A stretch of 45,821 bases of DNA from NCBI GenBank assembly GCA_037176845.1, contig JAYKXP010000251.1:1-45821 (forward strand), in the 5' to 3' direction. Each line of letters starts with the position of its first letter. Positions within the stretch are counted from its first letter, which is position 1. This document shows, one piece after another, positions 1 through 10,170 of the stretch. The position numbers and the translations under genes are program-made. A model generated the notes under the pieces. The model did no database searches and had not been told where the DNA came from. It saw nothing but the letters and a program-made list of their open reading frames with translations. Source of the DNA: Paramarasmius palmivorus. Lineage: Eukaryota > Basidiomycota > Agaricomycetes > Agaricales > Marasmiaceae.

Positions 1-1685
1 AGGCTACATATTGGTGGGCGCTGCGGATATAATGGATCCACGACTCGATCCGCTAAGACCTCTCAACAGGGCAACAATGCAGTTTTCTTTTCATCCCCCC
101 GATTCATTGAAACTATCGGACGTGGATGAACTACGAGATATACTCAGCTACAGTATTGGAGGTAAGAGATTGCAATGTCAACTTTATATTCATACGATTC
201 TCATCCCGCATCACTGTAGATGTTCTAACATCTATCACTACCACTGTTCCCTACAAGGTGGATGAGTTACAACATATGCTAGGGGTTGTCGATGAAATAC
301 AAAGTAAGCTGCTTGTTTCAATTGACAACTATTATTAAATCATGCTCATCGCTGCTACAGAGAACATAAAGAGTAGCGCGTGCGTCTCGGTATACAGTGA
401 GTGAAGCTACTAGCAATTAATGGTTCCGCGTTGCTCATAACATCTCAAGGCAGATTCATGTACATATTCGGTAAGCTCGACTCTATGGCTTTGTGGATCA
501 TGGTGCCTTTGACACATTCTCTATTGCTGCCAATAGCACTGCAACGGTTCTATAACTTTCATGGCCAACCAGCAGCTCGTTTGGATCGAGACCGCTCCGT
601 CCACTATGACCCATCACACAAGGCCCCACGTACGTGGTTACTGAGCGTCTTGTCGCCTCTTCTATTTTTTGCCCCCGATACCTACCGCCGAGCATTGGAC
701 AAGCTTTGGGTAGACGGGATGTTACACGCTGCATCTTGGAACGAGTTTATCGGTGACATGAGCAATGAGTGGCAACAATTAATCCTGCTTGTACGTATAC
801 TTTCGGTACCTTCCGAACCACAGTCAAACTGAGCTGTACAACAATCAGGGTACCGTGGTGCTGAATGCCAATGTGGCGTTCTTAGCCATACAGTCTGTCG
901 ATGAAGATGCAGCGGACCTTGATAGGTCACCAGCACAGATAGCCAGTTATCTATCTGTGATGGCCAGTATCGGGAGTATCATAATTGGTCTCGCGTTGAC
1001 TAGAAAGAACAAGGCCAACTCCAAAGAAGCAGTTGAGGGCTCGGTATGTTCGACTCTTGAGCATAGTTTGGGGCCCACGTTAATATTTTCAAAGGCCATA
1101 TTCCTGAGCTCGTTTGCAAAGCATAAACGGGGTTTAGACCCGTTGGCAATTCTCTATTCGGTGCCCTATGCCTTTCTTATGTGGGGGTAAGTTGTGTCGA
1201 CCTTTGAACTGTTTAGTACTATATCACAGGTTCTTTCTAGAATCGTTCTATTCCTGGTTGCTTTCTCAATAATGTGTCTCCAACATTCCACAATCACGAT
1301 CAAACTCTTGCTTGGTGGTGCGTGGGTGATAACCGCATTGCCGATTATTTGGTGTGCCTACACACTCGCCACATTGGATAAATGGGTGGGAACAGCTAAT
1401 GAATTCATCCTTGGGAATGTGGCTCGCTATTTATCTGAATGTGGGCGGCAAAGCTTAATTGCATTAGGGTTGAAGAGCGAAGCGACAAACGAACAAGAGT
1501 TTACGGTGGAAGCTCCCAGGAGGAGGGCGACGCAAATGAGCGAAGTTTTCCGACGAGCTTCAAACATGGCTAGGATAATCGGCAGACTTGGCCGCGTAGG
1601 AAGAAGTGAAAACAAGAAAGAGTCTGCCGAGGCTTCGGGGGCAGCGCAACAGGATGGCAATGGGGTCGCACATGTGCCTGTATAA
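1..1685 (+). CDS. WW-like/multi-TM agaricomycete protein, copy W1 (5' end outside window)
   Basis: Homology to W2 and W3 shows that the window opens inside this gene. The first bases encode the end of the exon that reads ..AQYW in W3, followed by an intron to about 69 and an exon with the conserved DELRDIL motif. Later exons hold the HGQPAARLDR motif, a SPAQIASYL segment leading into a hydrophobic helix (about 890-1015), a helix around LYSVPYAFLMWG with the following exon (about 1140-1290), and another at about 1300-1370. Introns are short GT-AG, for example around 1045-1096 and 1188-1239. The cytosolic tail is basic (RRRATQM..RRASN) and ends in PV before TAA. The family is widespread in agaricomycetes and uncharacterised. 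The likely site is a membrane, inferred only from the hydrophobic segments. The reading frame appears intact over the visible part. Confidence 0.75.
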
Positions 1686-3559
1686 GCCTGCTCTCAATTT
1701 AGCTGTTCTTTTGTACTACATGACCATTATTACGCTTCTTATATGGGTACCAATCAGAATATCATGCTATAATCTAGTTGCAACGATATGTCTAACCCAT
1801 CTTTTCCGCCATGACTTCCGGTCTGATTGTAGTACCGCGTTACTTCGCTTGCGGAATCGGACTGGTTTCCGGAGATGTACTTGCGACGAAGTGAAATTGA
1901 AAGGATTTGAAGATCTAGGTAGGGAGTATTCGATTTCAGTCCCAATAAAGCTATGGGGTACCCTGGTATTCACCGTTTTCGCAACGTTTTCGCCTGTCTA
2001 TCGCTGTCCTCCGAGTCGGGAATGCACCGAACCTCGCCGTCTACCTCCGCAACCAGCAATCTCCTAAAGGGCAGTGTAGACCTGCTAGCTTCCTGTGAGA
2101 GACGTGATCGCCAGCTCGATGATTTGCCTTCGGTGATGTGCTCCGACACTACAACGGTTTACCAAAAAGATCTGACGGTGGACCTTCTTTCCTCGCCACC
2201 GAACATTAAACCTCGCGTCAACTGGAAAAACAGGGTGTCCGAGATGACCTCGCCATCTATCGAATGGGAATAAGCTAGTGATAGAGCAAGGAAGTGGTTC
2301 GCCGGGAAGAGCCTCACGCGCTCGGGATAGATGGCCCTGTAGTAATCCTCGGGGGCATAGGCAGAATCGTCCTACAATGGATCCGGGAATTCCTTCTCGT
2401 TAGATGCGGTTTCGAGTACTCAGCCTTCCTCGGGCGCGTACGATTCCGAGCTGCCGTGCCCTTGTATCGCTTCCTTGACCAGTTGCCCGACCAAGGATGG
2501 GGGCATGCAGATCGGTCGTTTCCCACCGAACTCGTGGTGATATTGAGCGCTGCCATCATACAGGATTCGCCGAACCGAGGGATCCTTGTTTTGTGTTCTA
2601 GTCGGAAGTACGGTTTCAACACGACAAATGGGTGTCCGATAGCTGGTCAACGTGCTTCCTTGAAATTCAAGAAAAGATGTGGGCGAAAGAGGGACCAAGA
2701 TCTAGTGACGGGGCCACCGAGAGATGTTGATTCTACATACGAGCAGTTCAGTCAAACTGTAGACTTTGAAATTTGAAAACACACCTCGTCACTGCTCCTC
2801 TGAAACGCCCCGAAAAAAAACATGTCCTTTTGTTGTGTAACTCCTCCAAGTCGATATTTTGGGTGCAGGTTGTGGTCTTCTGGGTAGAAGCGAGGGCGTA
2901 ACTTGGAAGGGATCTGTCTTCGTCAACGTTTTTCCAAGTTGCTCTCCTGTTTCTCGAGAACTCTTTCTGCCTCTCTATGAAAGCTTCGTCTGTTGGTAAG
3001 CCTGCTTGAAGAGCCCCCGTGCGTCCATCATGGTGTCGTGCTCTTGGATTGAGGCCCTGGAAGCATGGACGGAGAAGATGAGAGTGTATCGGGGCTCTGG
3101 GAACTAGATAGAGTCAGAACTACCATCCCTGACCATTTCTTTGGTGAAAGCGGAGGATAAAGGTGCCAGGAAGGGCGGGGAGTTGGGGGTAAAGGGCAGA
3201 CGAGGTGACAGTACGCGTTTGAGGGACATCTGAGATCTGAGATCTGAGCCCCGAAGCGCCAGTTAGCCGGCTTTCACTCACCGCCGGTTCAACGCGTTCA
3301 AGTTCAACGACTCGATGTCTGAAGAACGCGCGGTGATAACCTATGTATCCTTTCTCATTTTTCCGCCGGTGCCCTCTCAAAACTCTTTATGGTTTTGCTC
3401 TGGTATCCCGCCATCACTATCTCTACGTACACGATGAGCAGGAAAGAATATCACTATACGCTACTAGGACCAGCGCCGAGATGGTGCAGTTTCTCCATCG
3501 ACCTCAGGAATGCATGAAACTCTCGGCGACAGTGACATCCTAAGAAGCTACAATGATCC
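1686..3559. other. Intergenic stretch with no convincing gene
   Basis: The stretch starts with the 3' flank of W1. Open frames at 1953-2273 and 2294-2776 (plus) and 2314-2622 (minus) overlap one another. I found no splice pattern, domain or in-window paralogue for any of them. The 1953-2273 frame is serine/threonine-rich, a little like the linker of the W proteins, but this is too weak to call. Position 2812 starts an A-run. From about 3100 the sequence grades into the degenerate repeat family seen elsewhere. Confidence 0.4.
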
Positions 3560-4800
3560 ATATATCCCATCTTTACTGCAGTGCGACCCCTCGTAGAGAG
3601 AACCCAACCTGAAGGTCGATATGTCCTGCAGCACCAGTGCGGAAGATATCTGAGGGGTTGATTTCTGGCCAGGGCTTCAAAAAGAGAAGTAGAAATAGCA
3701 GCCGGGATACTCACCTTGAAGGTGCGAATGTAGGGGCCTAACCAAATCGGAATTTCTATCCTTGGGACACCAACTCGCCAATGCCTTCTATAACTCGATC
3801 ATTCCAAGAAAGCTGTTCTCGTTTGCAATGGCACCGGTAGGCATACCGAGGGCATAACTGCATGCGGTAGCATCGAGCTTGAACCTTGACCTTGCTATGG
3901 ATGTTTTGAGCGTGTGTTTTAACGTCTGTGTCGATCGTGGATTAGAGTGAGATGAGGACGAGATATTTTTGCGGAACAACGCGCGGGGCGTTGGTGGGCT
4001 TGGGAGTACCAGGAAGAGAGATGGGTGTAAGGAATGGGTGCCGTCTCCAGGTGTCGTCCAGGGTGAAAAAACCTCGTTGGAGGGAGTAGTAATTCCGAAG
4101 GCTGCTGTAACGTTTAGATCAGCGAGGGCTACGTAGAGGAATGGAGGACCTCACAAAAAAGACCGGTTGTAAATGACCCCGAGCTCGTACGAGCTGTCTC
4201 ATCGAGGCTGGGACGTGAGTGTAGCAAGATGTTGATCTTGTGCTTCATTCCATAACCGGTCTTTTCTTTCGACCTTACTCTTCATTTTCTCTTTCTTCGA
4301 ATTCCTTAGGTGACGACCACGGGAAGACTGAGATAAAATGAGGTTGAGAAAGGTTGATGAGCGAAATGACGCTAGCCGTACCTGGCACAAACGACGCCCA
4401 ATTGCCCATATCATCCGAAAGGTGCGCAGAAGATTGTAGAGCGAAGCCTGAGTAGGCTATGGAAAAGACTAGACTGGGAAGACAATATTCGAGGAGTTGC
4501 TTTCGGGGCTGCGTTGGCGAGATATCCTCAGAGTCAGAACACCATGCAGTAGGGCATTTGGTCTTAACTGGAGTGTTGATTGGTGAAGAAGTTGTAAGAA
4601 AAGCGTGAGTCCTAGTAGCGCGGGTTTTTCGGCCGAGCTATCGGACTCGGAATCGCGAGAACAATGAACATCATCACACGTGAATTCTCCCGTCACAATT
4701 ATCTCTCAGGCTACTCTTGCAAGAGATAATACCAGCAAACTAGCACTCCACACCTCCTGGCGCTCATCACCATGAGTTCAAGAACCTGTATTGCGGTGTT
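3560..4800. repeat. Degenerate dispersed repeat units
   Basis: Two partial units are seen. At about 3670-3790 there is a version of the recurring string 'caaaaagagaa..cagc.gggatactc.cctt', also found near 17555, 24110, 30965, 31970, 32165 and 32985. At about 4405-4480 there is the recurring 'cgaaaggtgcgcag..ttgtagagcgaa' anchor followed by 'gaagactagactggg'. The same order recurs at 11185, 30830 and 32845. The segment near 3930 shares 'cgtggattagagtgag' with 24500 and 33110. No open frame is conserved between copies, so I treat it as non-coding repeat debris rather than a gene family. Confidence 0.6.
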
Positions 4801-4839
4801 TGGCGTGTCTTCTTCCTCGACGTCAACGTTCCATCACCA

Positions 4840-7630
4840 ATGGTCGTCTCGTTTCTGCAGACTCTTTTCAAGGCTCTACAACTATTGATACGAAACAAAG
4901 CCCTTATACGGATTCCGATTCAACAGCTGTTGAAGCTTTGGACGTATGTGACCGGATCCTTGATTAGCCTGGGGTCCTCGATAGGCTCAAGGGGTCGGAA
5001 AGCAAGTTCATCTGTGGATCCTGCGGCAGAGAAGAATCGTCCGGAGAGTATCGCCATTTGTGCAAGCGAATTGCCCTCCGATTCAGTCTCAGATTCATGG
5101 AGTGAAAGTCGGGTCGACGCATCGGCCACACGTATCCCCAGCAACAATTCCTCCGGCACAAATTTCGATCCTCAGAGTTGCTCGCATTCCGATACCCCCT
5201 ATGTCACGGCCAATGAAGGTATGGACGGATCACAGACTAGTACTGCCAGCCTCGCTGCATCAGTCTCTCGCCTGTCGACGACACCACGTGTTGAACTTTC
5301 TCCCCATCGTGATTCAGTCACAAATGACACAGTAACAGACACATCCCAGGTATCCGTACCCACAATAAACATGGTTGACCGTGCTCTTTCACCGTCACAA
5401 GGGTACAACTTACCAGGGGATTCCGCTATATGCCCGACCCAGGAGTCGGATATCGCTCTAGCAGGCGAGGCCGTACAATTGACTGGCCCAGGTCTCTGTG
5501 CAACATACGATCCCTTTTATGCCTTCCTTCCGGAGAGGTTCGGTAGGTACGACCGACCGGACATTATGTGCGTGACACTTGGCATTCTTTTGGAAGACTA
5601 TGCCAACCATTTGACAGACCATCGCAAATGACAACATACGAGCTTCCAATGATGACGGTCCGCTTCGAGGAGTTCGTACTCACCTCTGACACTTCGACGC
5701 CGATTAACTTTTGCGAAGTGGAAAACTTCCTCTAGGTTGGAAAGAGCTTTTGCATCCTGAAGGCGCCAGATATTTCTTGTATGAACCCAAGGTTTACTTT
5801 CCCGGGTATTGAGGTATATCGCGTTTACTTACTTGACTTCCTAGAAACTGTATACTGACGCCAACATCTATAACACCAAAATTCTTTCGTATATCACCAA
5901 ACTCATCGGCCAATACGACCATTATCTCCGTTCGCGCAACATCTGTCTCTCTTCGCATGTCAACATTGTCTTTGACATAGTATGTGGCGAACTAGATGAC
6001 ATGTGGTGCCAATACTACCTTGCAGACCATGCCACGAGAACAGTATTTTGGCTGGACAAGTTTGAATTTTCCGCACTGAATTGTCATCTCTGGTCGGAGG
6101 TCAAAGGTGTCACAAGGATGTCACATGTCCGTAAGTCCATTTATCCTCGCTCGATGAAAATCGGACTCGATTTCAAACTTAAAGATCTCTCGTTCAGGTC
6201 ACGCGATCGAGACTGAGTACTGGTAAGGTTTGAGAGACAAATCTGCAACGACACCCCATTTCTTAATATCGTAAAGGTATCACTGTGAACTGTTCCCTGA
6301 CTCGATCTCCTTGTGCCTTTCTCACGTAGATGAGCTTCAAGATATTCTGATCCACAGTATCGGAGGTACGTCCTCACATTCTTTCTAAGCAGATTTTCTT
6401 GATCACTATTCGTGTCAATTTCAGACGTTATTACATCTGTTACCTCCACCATTCCATATGACCTAGCCGTTTTGCAACAGATGCTAAACGTGGCCAATAA
6501 CATGCGAGGTAATCCAAATATACAAGGATTACTGAAACAGCTGCACTCACTCCTGTGGTAGAGAACGTCGAGAGTCGCAGGTGTACTGCGACTTACAGTT
6601 AGTAAAGGTCACTTGGCTAGCGGTTAGTATGTGCTCACCCTCGCGTTTTATAGGCAGATTCATGTACCTCTTTGGTACGTTCGTCTTAGCAGAGGTCTGG
6701 ATCTCGTCGTTCACTCTTTTCCACCGTAATAGGGCGACAAAGATTCTTAAACTTTCACGGCCAACCAGGAGCACGTCTCGACCGAGGTCGTTCCATACAT
6801 TCCCCGGCGTACTCCAAGGCAGCTCGTTCAGCGCTCTTCCGCATCGCATCGTCTCTGATGTTCTTTGCTCCTGATCTATATCGTCGAGCACGCTCAAAAT
6901 TCTGGGTAGATGGTTTAATGCATGGGAATTCTTGGAGAGAATTCATCGCGAGTATGAATGCTGAATGGCAGCAGTTGATCCTGCTCGTGCGTATGACTGA
7001 AGTATGCCTGGAGCTACGAGGAAGCTGAGCTATACACCGAGTAGGGTACTGTGATCCTGACTGCCAACGTCGCGTTCTTGGCCATCCAGTCCATTGACGA
7101 AGCCACGTTCAACCCGGACAGGTCGCCCGCGCAAATTGCTAGTTACTTGTCCGTGATGGCTAGTATTGGGAGTATACTTACCGGTCTAATGCTGATCAGA
7201 ACGAATAAAGGCAAGTCGAAACTGGAAGCTGAGGATGCAGTAAGTTTTACAATCTTCAAAGGATATAGAACACGCTGAAATGCGATCGAAGGCTGTATTC
7301 CTGAACTCCAGTAGCGGTAGGCGGAAATTGGAAACACTGCTGGTACTCTATTCGTTACCCTTTGCACTCTTGATGTGGGCGTGAGTTGTACCTACTAACG
7401 GGTTCAACAAATACACTGACGGATCGTCACTTCCGATCTTCTACAGAGTTATTCTGTTCCTTGTCGGCTTTTCGACGATGTGTCTAAACCAATCTACAGT
7501 TGGAGTCATACTTCCAGTTGGCGGTGTTTGGTTGTTTGTCACTGTCCTTGTCGTCTGGTGCTTCTTCACCCTCGCTCAATGGGACAAGCAATTCAATGCA
7601 CAAGACACGGCTTGGGACAAACTCATGTGA
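4840..7630 (+). CDS. WW-like/multi-TM agaricomycete protein, copy W2, with truncated tail
   Basis: The ATG at 4840 opens a first exon (to 5567) with a hydrophobic/basic N-terminus, a long Ser/Thr-rich linker and a conserved FGRYDRPDI end. Intron 5568-5617 follows. The next exons give TYELPMMTVRF, then a WW-like opening (LPLGWKELLHPEGARYF) that lacks the second tryptophan of a classical WW domain. Beyond this come the conserved DANIY, LADHATR.VFWLD and SPAQIASYL regions and three to four membrane segments. In the last exon the frame meets TGA at 7628-7630, directly after WDKLM. W1 and W3 have sense codons there, and homologous tail sequence continues in the same frame and then, after a one-base shift, to a TGA at 7935-7937 ending SAPV. 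W2 is therefore either a tail-truncated protein or an early pseudogene. All domains before the tail look intact. Confidence 0.7.
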
Positions 7631-7937
7631 CTCATCGGAATACAGGAAGCTGTTCGCGCAACTACTGAGTTCTCCGAGCGGCAGCTGGTAGCCTTGGGGT
7701 TAAAGAGCGAAAACGAGGAGGAACCGGTTCTGAGGTTCAGGACTGCGCCGGTGAGGAGAATGAGGCTACCTGGGAAGATGCTCGAAGGCTTAAGGAGAGC
7801 ATCACGGAAGGTTACAATATTCAATACATACCTTCAGTAGATTGACGGGTGGCGAGAACAGACATGGGTCTAGTGGTTCCTCTGGGATACCACATCAGGA
7901 TAATAACGAGGAGGGCCCTGCGAGTGCACCGGTATGA
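7631..7937 (+). pseudogene. Decayed cytosolic tail of W2
   Basis: After the premature TGA, the frame reads EAVRATTEFSERQLVALG, matching the tail of W1 and W3. It ends at TAG 7838-7840. From there the shifted frame gives RLTGGENRHG and ends in PASAPV at 7937, aligning with the W1 tail ending GVAHVPV. No intron of credible length joins these pieces: the apparent GT..AG at the stop would be 19 nt. I read this as remnant coding sequence. Confidence 0.6.
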
Positions 7938-8144
7938 CGTTGCGCATCTATCTTCTCATACCTACCGCAAGTTAAGTATACTTGGTTCACGGAACAATCT
8001 TTGATAGATAAGTAGATAGATGAATACACAACTCCATAAATTTTGGATGTACTTGTTTAGGAAGTGGACCTCGTCAACCAGAATCGTGAACCGTCCAAAA
8101 GGAACAAAACGAAATGCTAATAGGCTAGGTCTGAATGAATAGTG

Positions 8145-8237
8145 GGTATGTAGTTTTATAGCTAATGATACATGGTGTGATATGTACTAATGGTACAGGG
8201 TGTATGTCCAATGAATCCAATGCGTATAATGGTAAAG
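8145..8237 (-). promoter_or_regulatory. Conserved 3' flank of gene A, copy 1
   Basis: Downstream of the A1 stop, the motif 'ctaatgatacatggt' and the string 'tgtccaa..aatccaatg.gtataatg' recur in the same order beyond A2 (18005-18130) and A3 (41305-41431). It is probably 3' UTR and polyadenylation region. Its retention even beside decayed A3 may simply reflect recent duplication. Confidence 0.45.
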
Positions 8238-9427
8238 TCAAATAATCATGACCGATATGTCGTCTTTAGCCTCTCTTTTGGGCTTTGGTCGTAAGTAGGG
8301 AGCATATCGAACCGACGCACGAGTCGTACGCATCACCTCCTCGTATGGCCGACTCTTCTCCTTCGCGTACGACCGCACTCGCTTATCTTTGTCATTGACC
8401 ACTTCGTCCGCAAATGGAAGCTTATGGTCAATGATATTCCTCATCCAGCCCACCCAGCGATCTGTCTCTGGCTTGGGCTTAATGCGCGGCCACAACTTCA
8501 GCACGATCTCCGTGTCGAGAGTGCTATCTGTTGTTGAGGATGAGGTGTCGGGGATAAGGTCTGGAAGGAGGTCGGCTTTCGGGACGAGGATGTCTTTGAT
8601 GGGGTCATCCGTCCGGTCAAGAGGATGTGCCATTTTCTGCCAGTCAGGTTTGCGAGCGAACGTCGGCGGCGCCGTGCGCCAATGTGTATAAATGACCACC
8701 AGTTTGCTTTCAACAAGACCATTCCAGGGACATCTTCTCCTCACAACTTGGTCATACAGTGTCCGAGCCGGATGACTGATAACCAGAAATACGCAAGCCT
8801 GCAAACGAACGTGGGGCATCTTTTGGAATGGTGGTTGATAGGTTTGGCGAGTGCCATCGGGCATAACGAGGAAAAGGGGGGTTTTGAGCGTGAAGGTTCG
8901 AAGCGTATATTCGTATTCCTGTTGTGGGAGAACCTACTTGATGTCAGTAATGGACAACGATATGAGGAAGGATCCTCACTTCGGTATATCGTATCCTTTT
9001 ATGCAAAAGTTTGCATTTTTCATTATGATCCCATACTTCCAGAAGCTTGTCTACTACCTCCTCTGTCGGTATTAAAGCCAGTTGTTGTTCTTGCAGCAGC
9101 CTCTTGATAGAGGAACGGACTAGTGCTCTGGTTGAATCGCTGAATGGGAAATTGACAAAAGCAAACACACCGTATATTATGTTCGGAGACATCTTTAGTT
9201 TCGTTTCCCTGTAGTTTAAACCCATGAAGAATTCAAGCGAGTATAGCTGAGAGATACCTCGGATGAATAAAAGATTGTCGCAACTGAGTATGGCGAATAA
9301 TACTTACCGGTAGTTTTGTTTCTTCGATATTAGGTTGTTTCAAATACATCGTCTCGATGGGATCATCTATATCTTCGCCGCATGCTGTGAACTGACTGAG
9401 AAGAGGAAGGTCGTGTAGCGCAGGCAT
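8238..9427 (-). CDS. Unrecognised protein A1, divergent partner of an HNH-type gene
   Basis: I do not recognise the family. The model has three exons on the minus strand: 9427-9308 (40 codons, ending ETKLP), 9246-8980 (89 codons, with LEFFMGLNY, IVRSS-like and KLLQEQ segments) and 8933-8238 (231 codons and TGA), about 360 aa in all. The exon pattern matches A2 exactly. The intron before exon 3 has a TACTGAC branch site and ends AAGTAG. Using the first AG would put TAG in frame, so the second AG must be used. The C-terminal third contains RPWNG-like, PPTFARKP, HPLDRTDDP, WVGWMRNIIDHKLPFADEVV and a lysine/arginine-rich end. There is no signal peptide and no clear membrane helix, so it is probably cytosolic or nuclear. 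It sits 186 bp from the divergently transcribed B1. Confidence 0.75.
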
Positions 9428-9613
9428 GATAGTGGAGAGGAAAGGCGTTACGGATCGGCACAGGTGCAAGAAGTTGAAGTCACAAGGATTCAACCCTTCA
9501 CGTGATTGCTGCACAAAAGTGACTCGACGCGCTTGGTCACTTTCCGTGCATTCTGCTCACTTCCATTGTCTCCCCGACTTCTTTCTGTCCCTTCCCTTTC
9601 GTGTTAACCCATC
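9428..9613. promoter_or_regulatory. Shared bidirectional promoter A1/B1
   Basis: This 186-bp gap lies between divergent start codons. It contains the palindrome TCACGTGA at 9498-9505, an E-box of the kind bound by bHLH factors, and GTGACTCGACGCGCTT at 9519-9534. Both occur in the same order and spacing class in the A2/B2 promoter. A pyrimidine-rich leader precedes the B1 ATG. Confidence 0.55.
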
Positions 9614-10170
9614 ATGCAGACCCTTCGCAAAGACGAAAGGATTCCGGCCCCCTCTCTTATGACTTCGCAACGTGATCCACAATCAACACCCTGCTGGTTG
9701 ACAAGATTTTTCGCCAGTGGATGGCGGGATATCGAGGTCAGCCACCAGCACCGACAAAGGCGGGCTCGAAAGATGGAGAAGAGGGTTATCGGGATAGCGA
9801 AGACGAGGATAGAGACGAGGACGAAAAGATGAAGAGCATGAAGCCAATGATGAAACCACGCGTGGCCGGTACGCAAACGATAATTCGGAGAAGGAAGTGA
9901 TGGTCCTACAGAGACAGGCTCCGACTTGGACAGACTGCCCCCTGCCAAGGACAAGGGAAGCGCGCCTCAGCGCGAATCAGAATCAACAGAAGATGTCGAT
10001 TATCTCCTCTTGACACCAACGGCGTAACTCAAGGATGGCAAAGCTTCTCGCGCCCCTGACGACGACGAGAGTTTTACCATTGCTGGCGGACCCCCTGCAT
10101 ATACTTTCGTTGGCACAGCGTCATCCGCTGACGGAGATAGGCCGGTAGTCATTCAGCTGCACAGCAACCG
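9614..10170 (+). pseudogene. Gene B1: HNH-type protein with deleted core
   Basis: The start matches B2 and B3 (MQ.LRK.. then QRDPQSTP). At about 9690-9700 the sequence jumps to the region equivalent to B2 position about 22005 (IFNQW.SGY in B2), then through a decayed acidic tract (gaagacgagg-like) to a piece matching the B2 'TIAGGPPA.TFVGTA.SAD' segment at about 10070-10140. The whole HNH core (the cysteine/FCHV/N/H region) and about 330 codons around it are missing, and downstream frames are broken. No functional nuclease can come from it. Confidence 0.75.

Noticed and set aside
2294..2776. 160-codon plus-strand frame as a gene
   Set aside because: Equally long frames overlap it on the minus strand, composition is not protein-like throughout, and there is no paralogue, promoter or intron support.
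7626..7645. 19-nt intron that would remove the W2 stop codon
   Set aside because: Far shorter than any other intron in the window (45 nt or more) and without a branch site.
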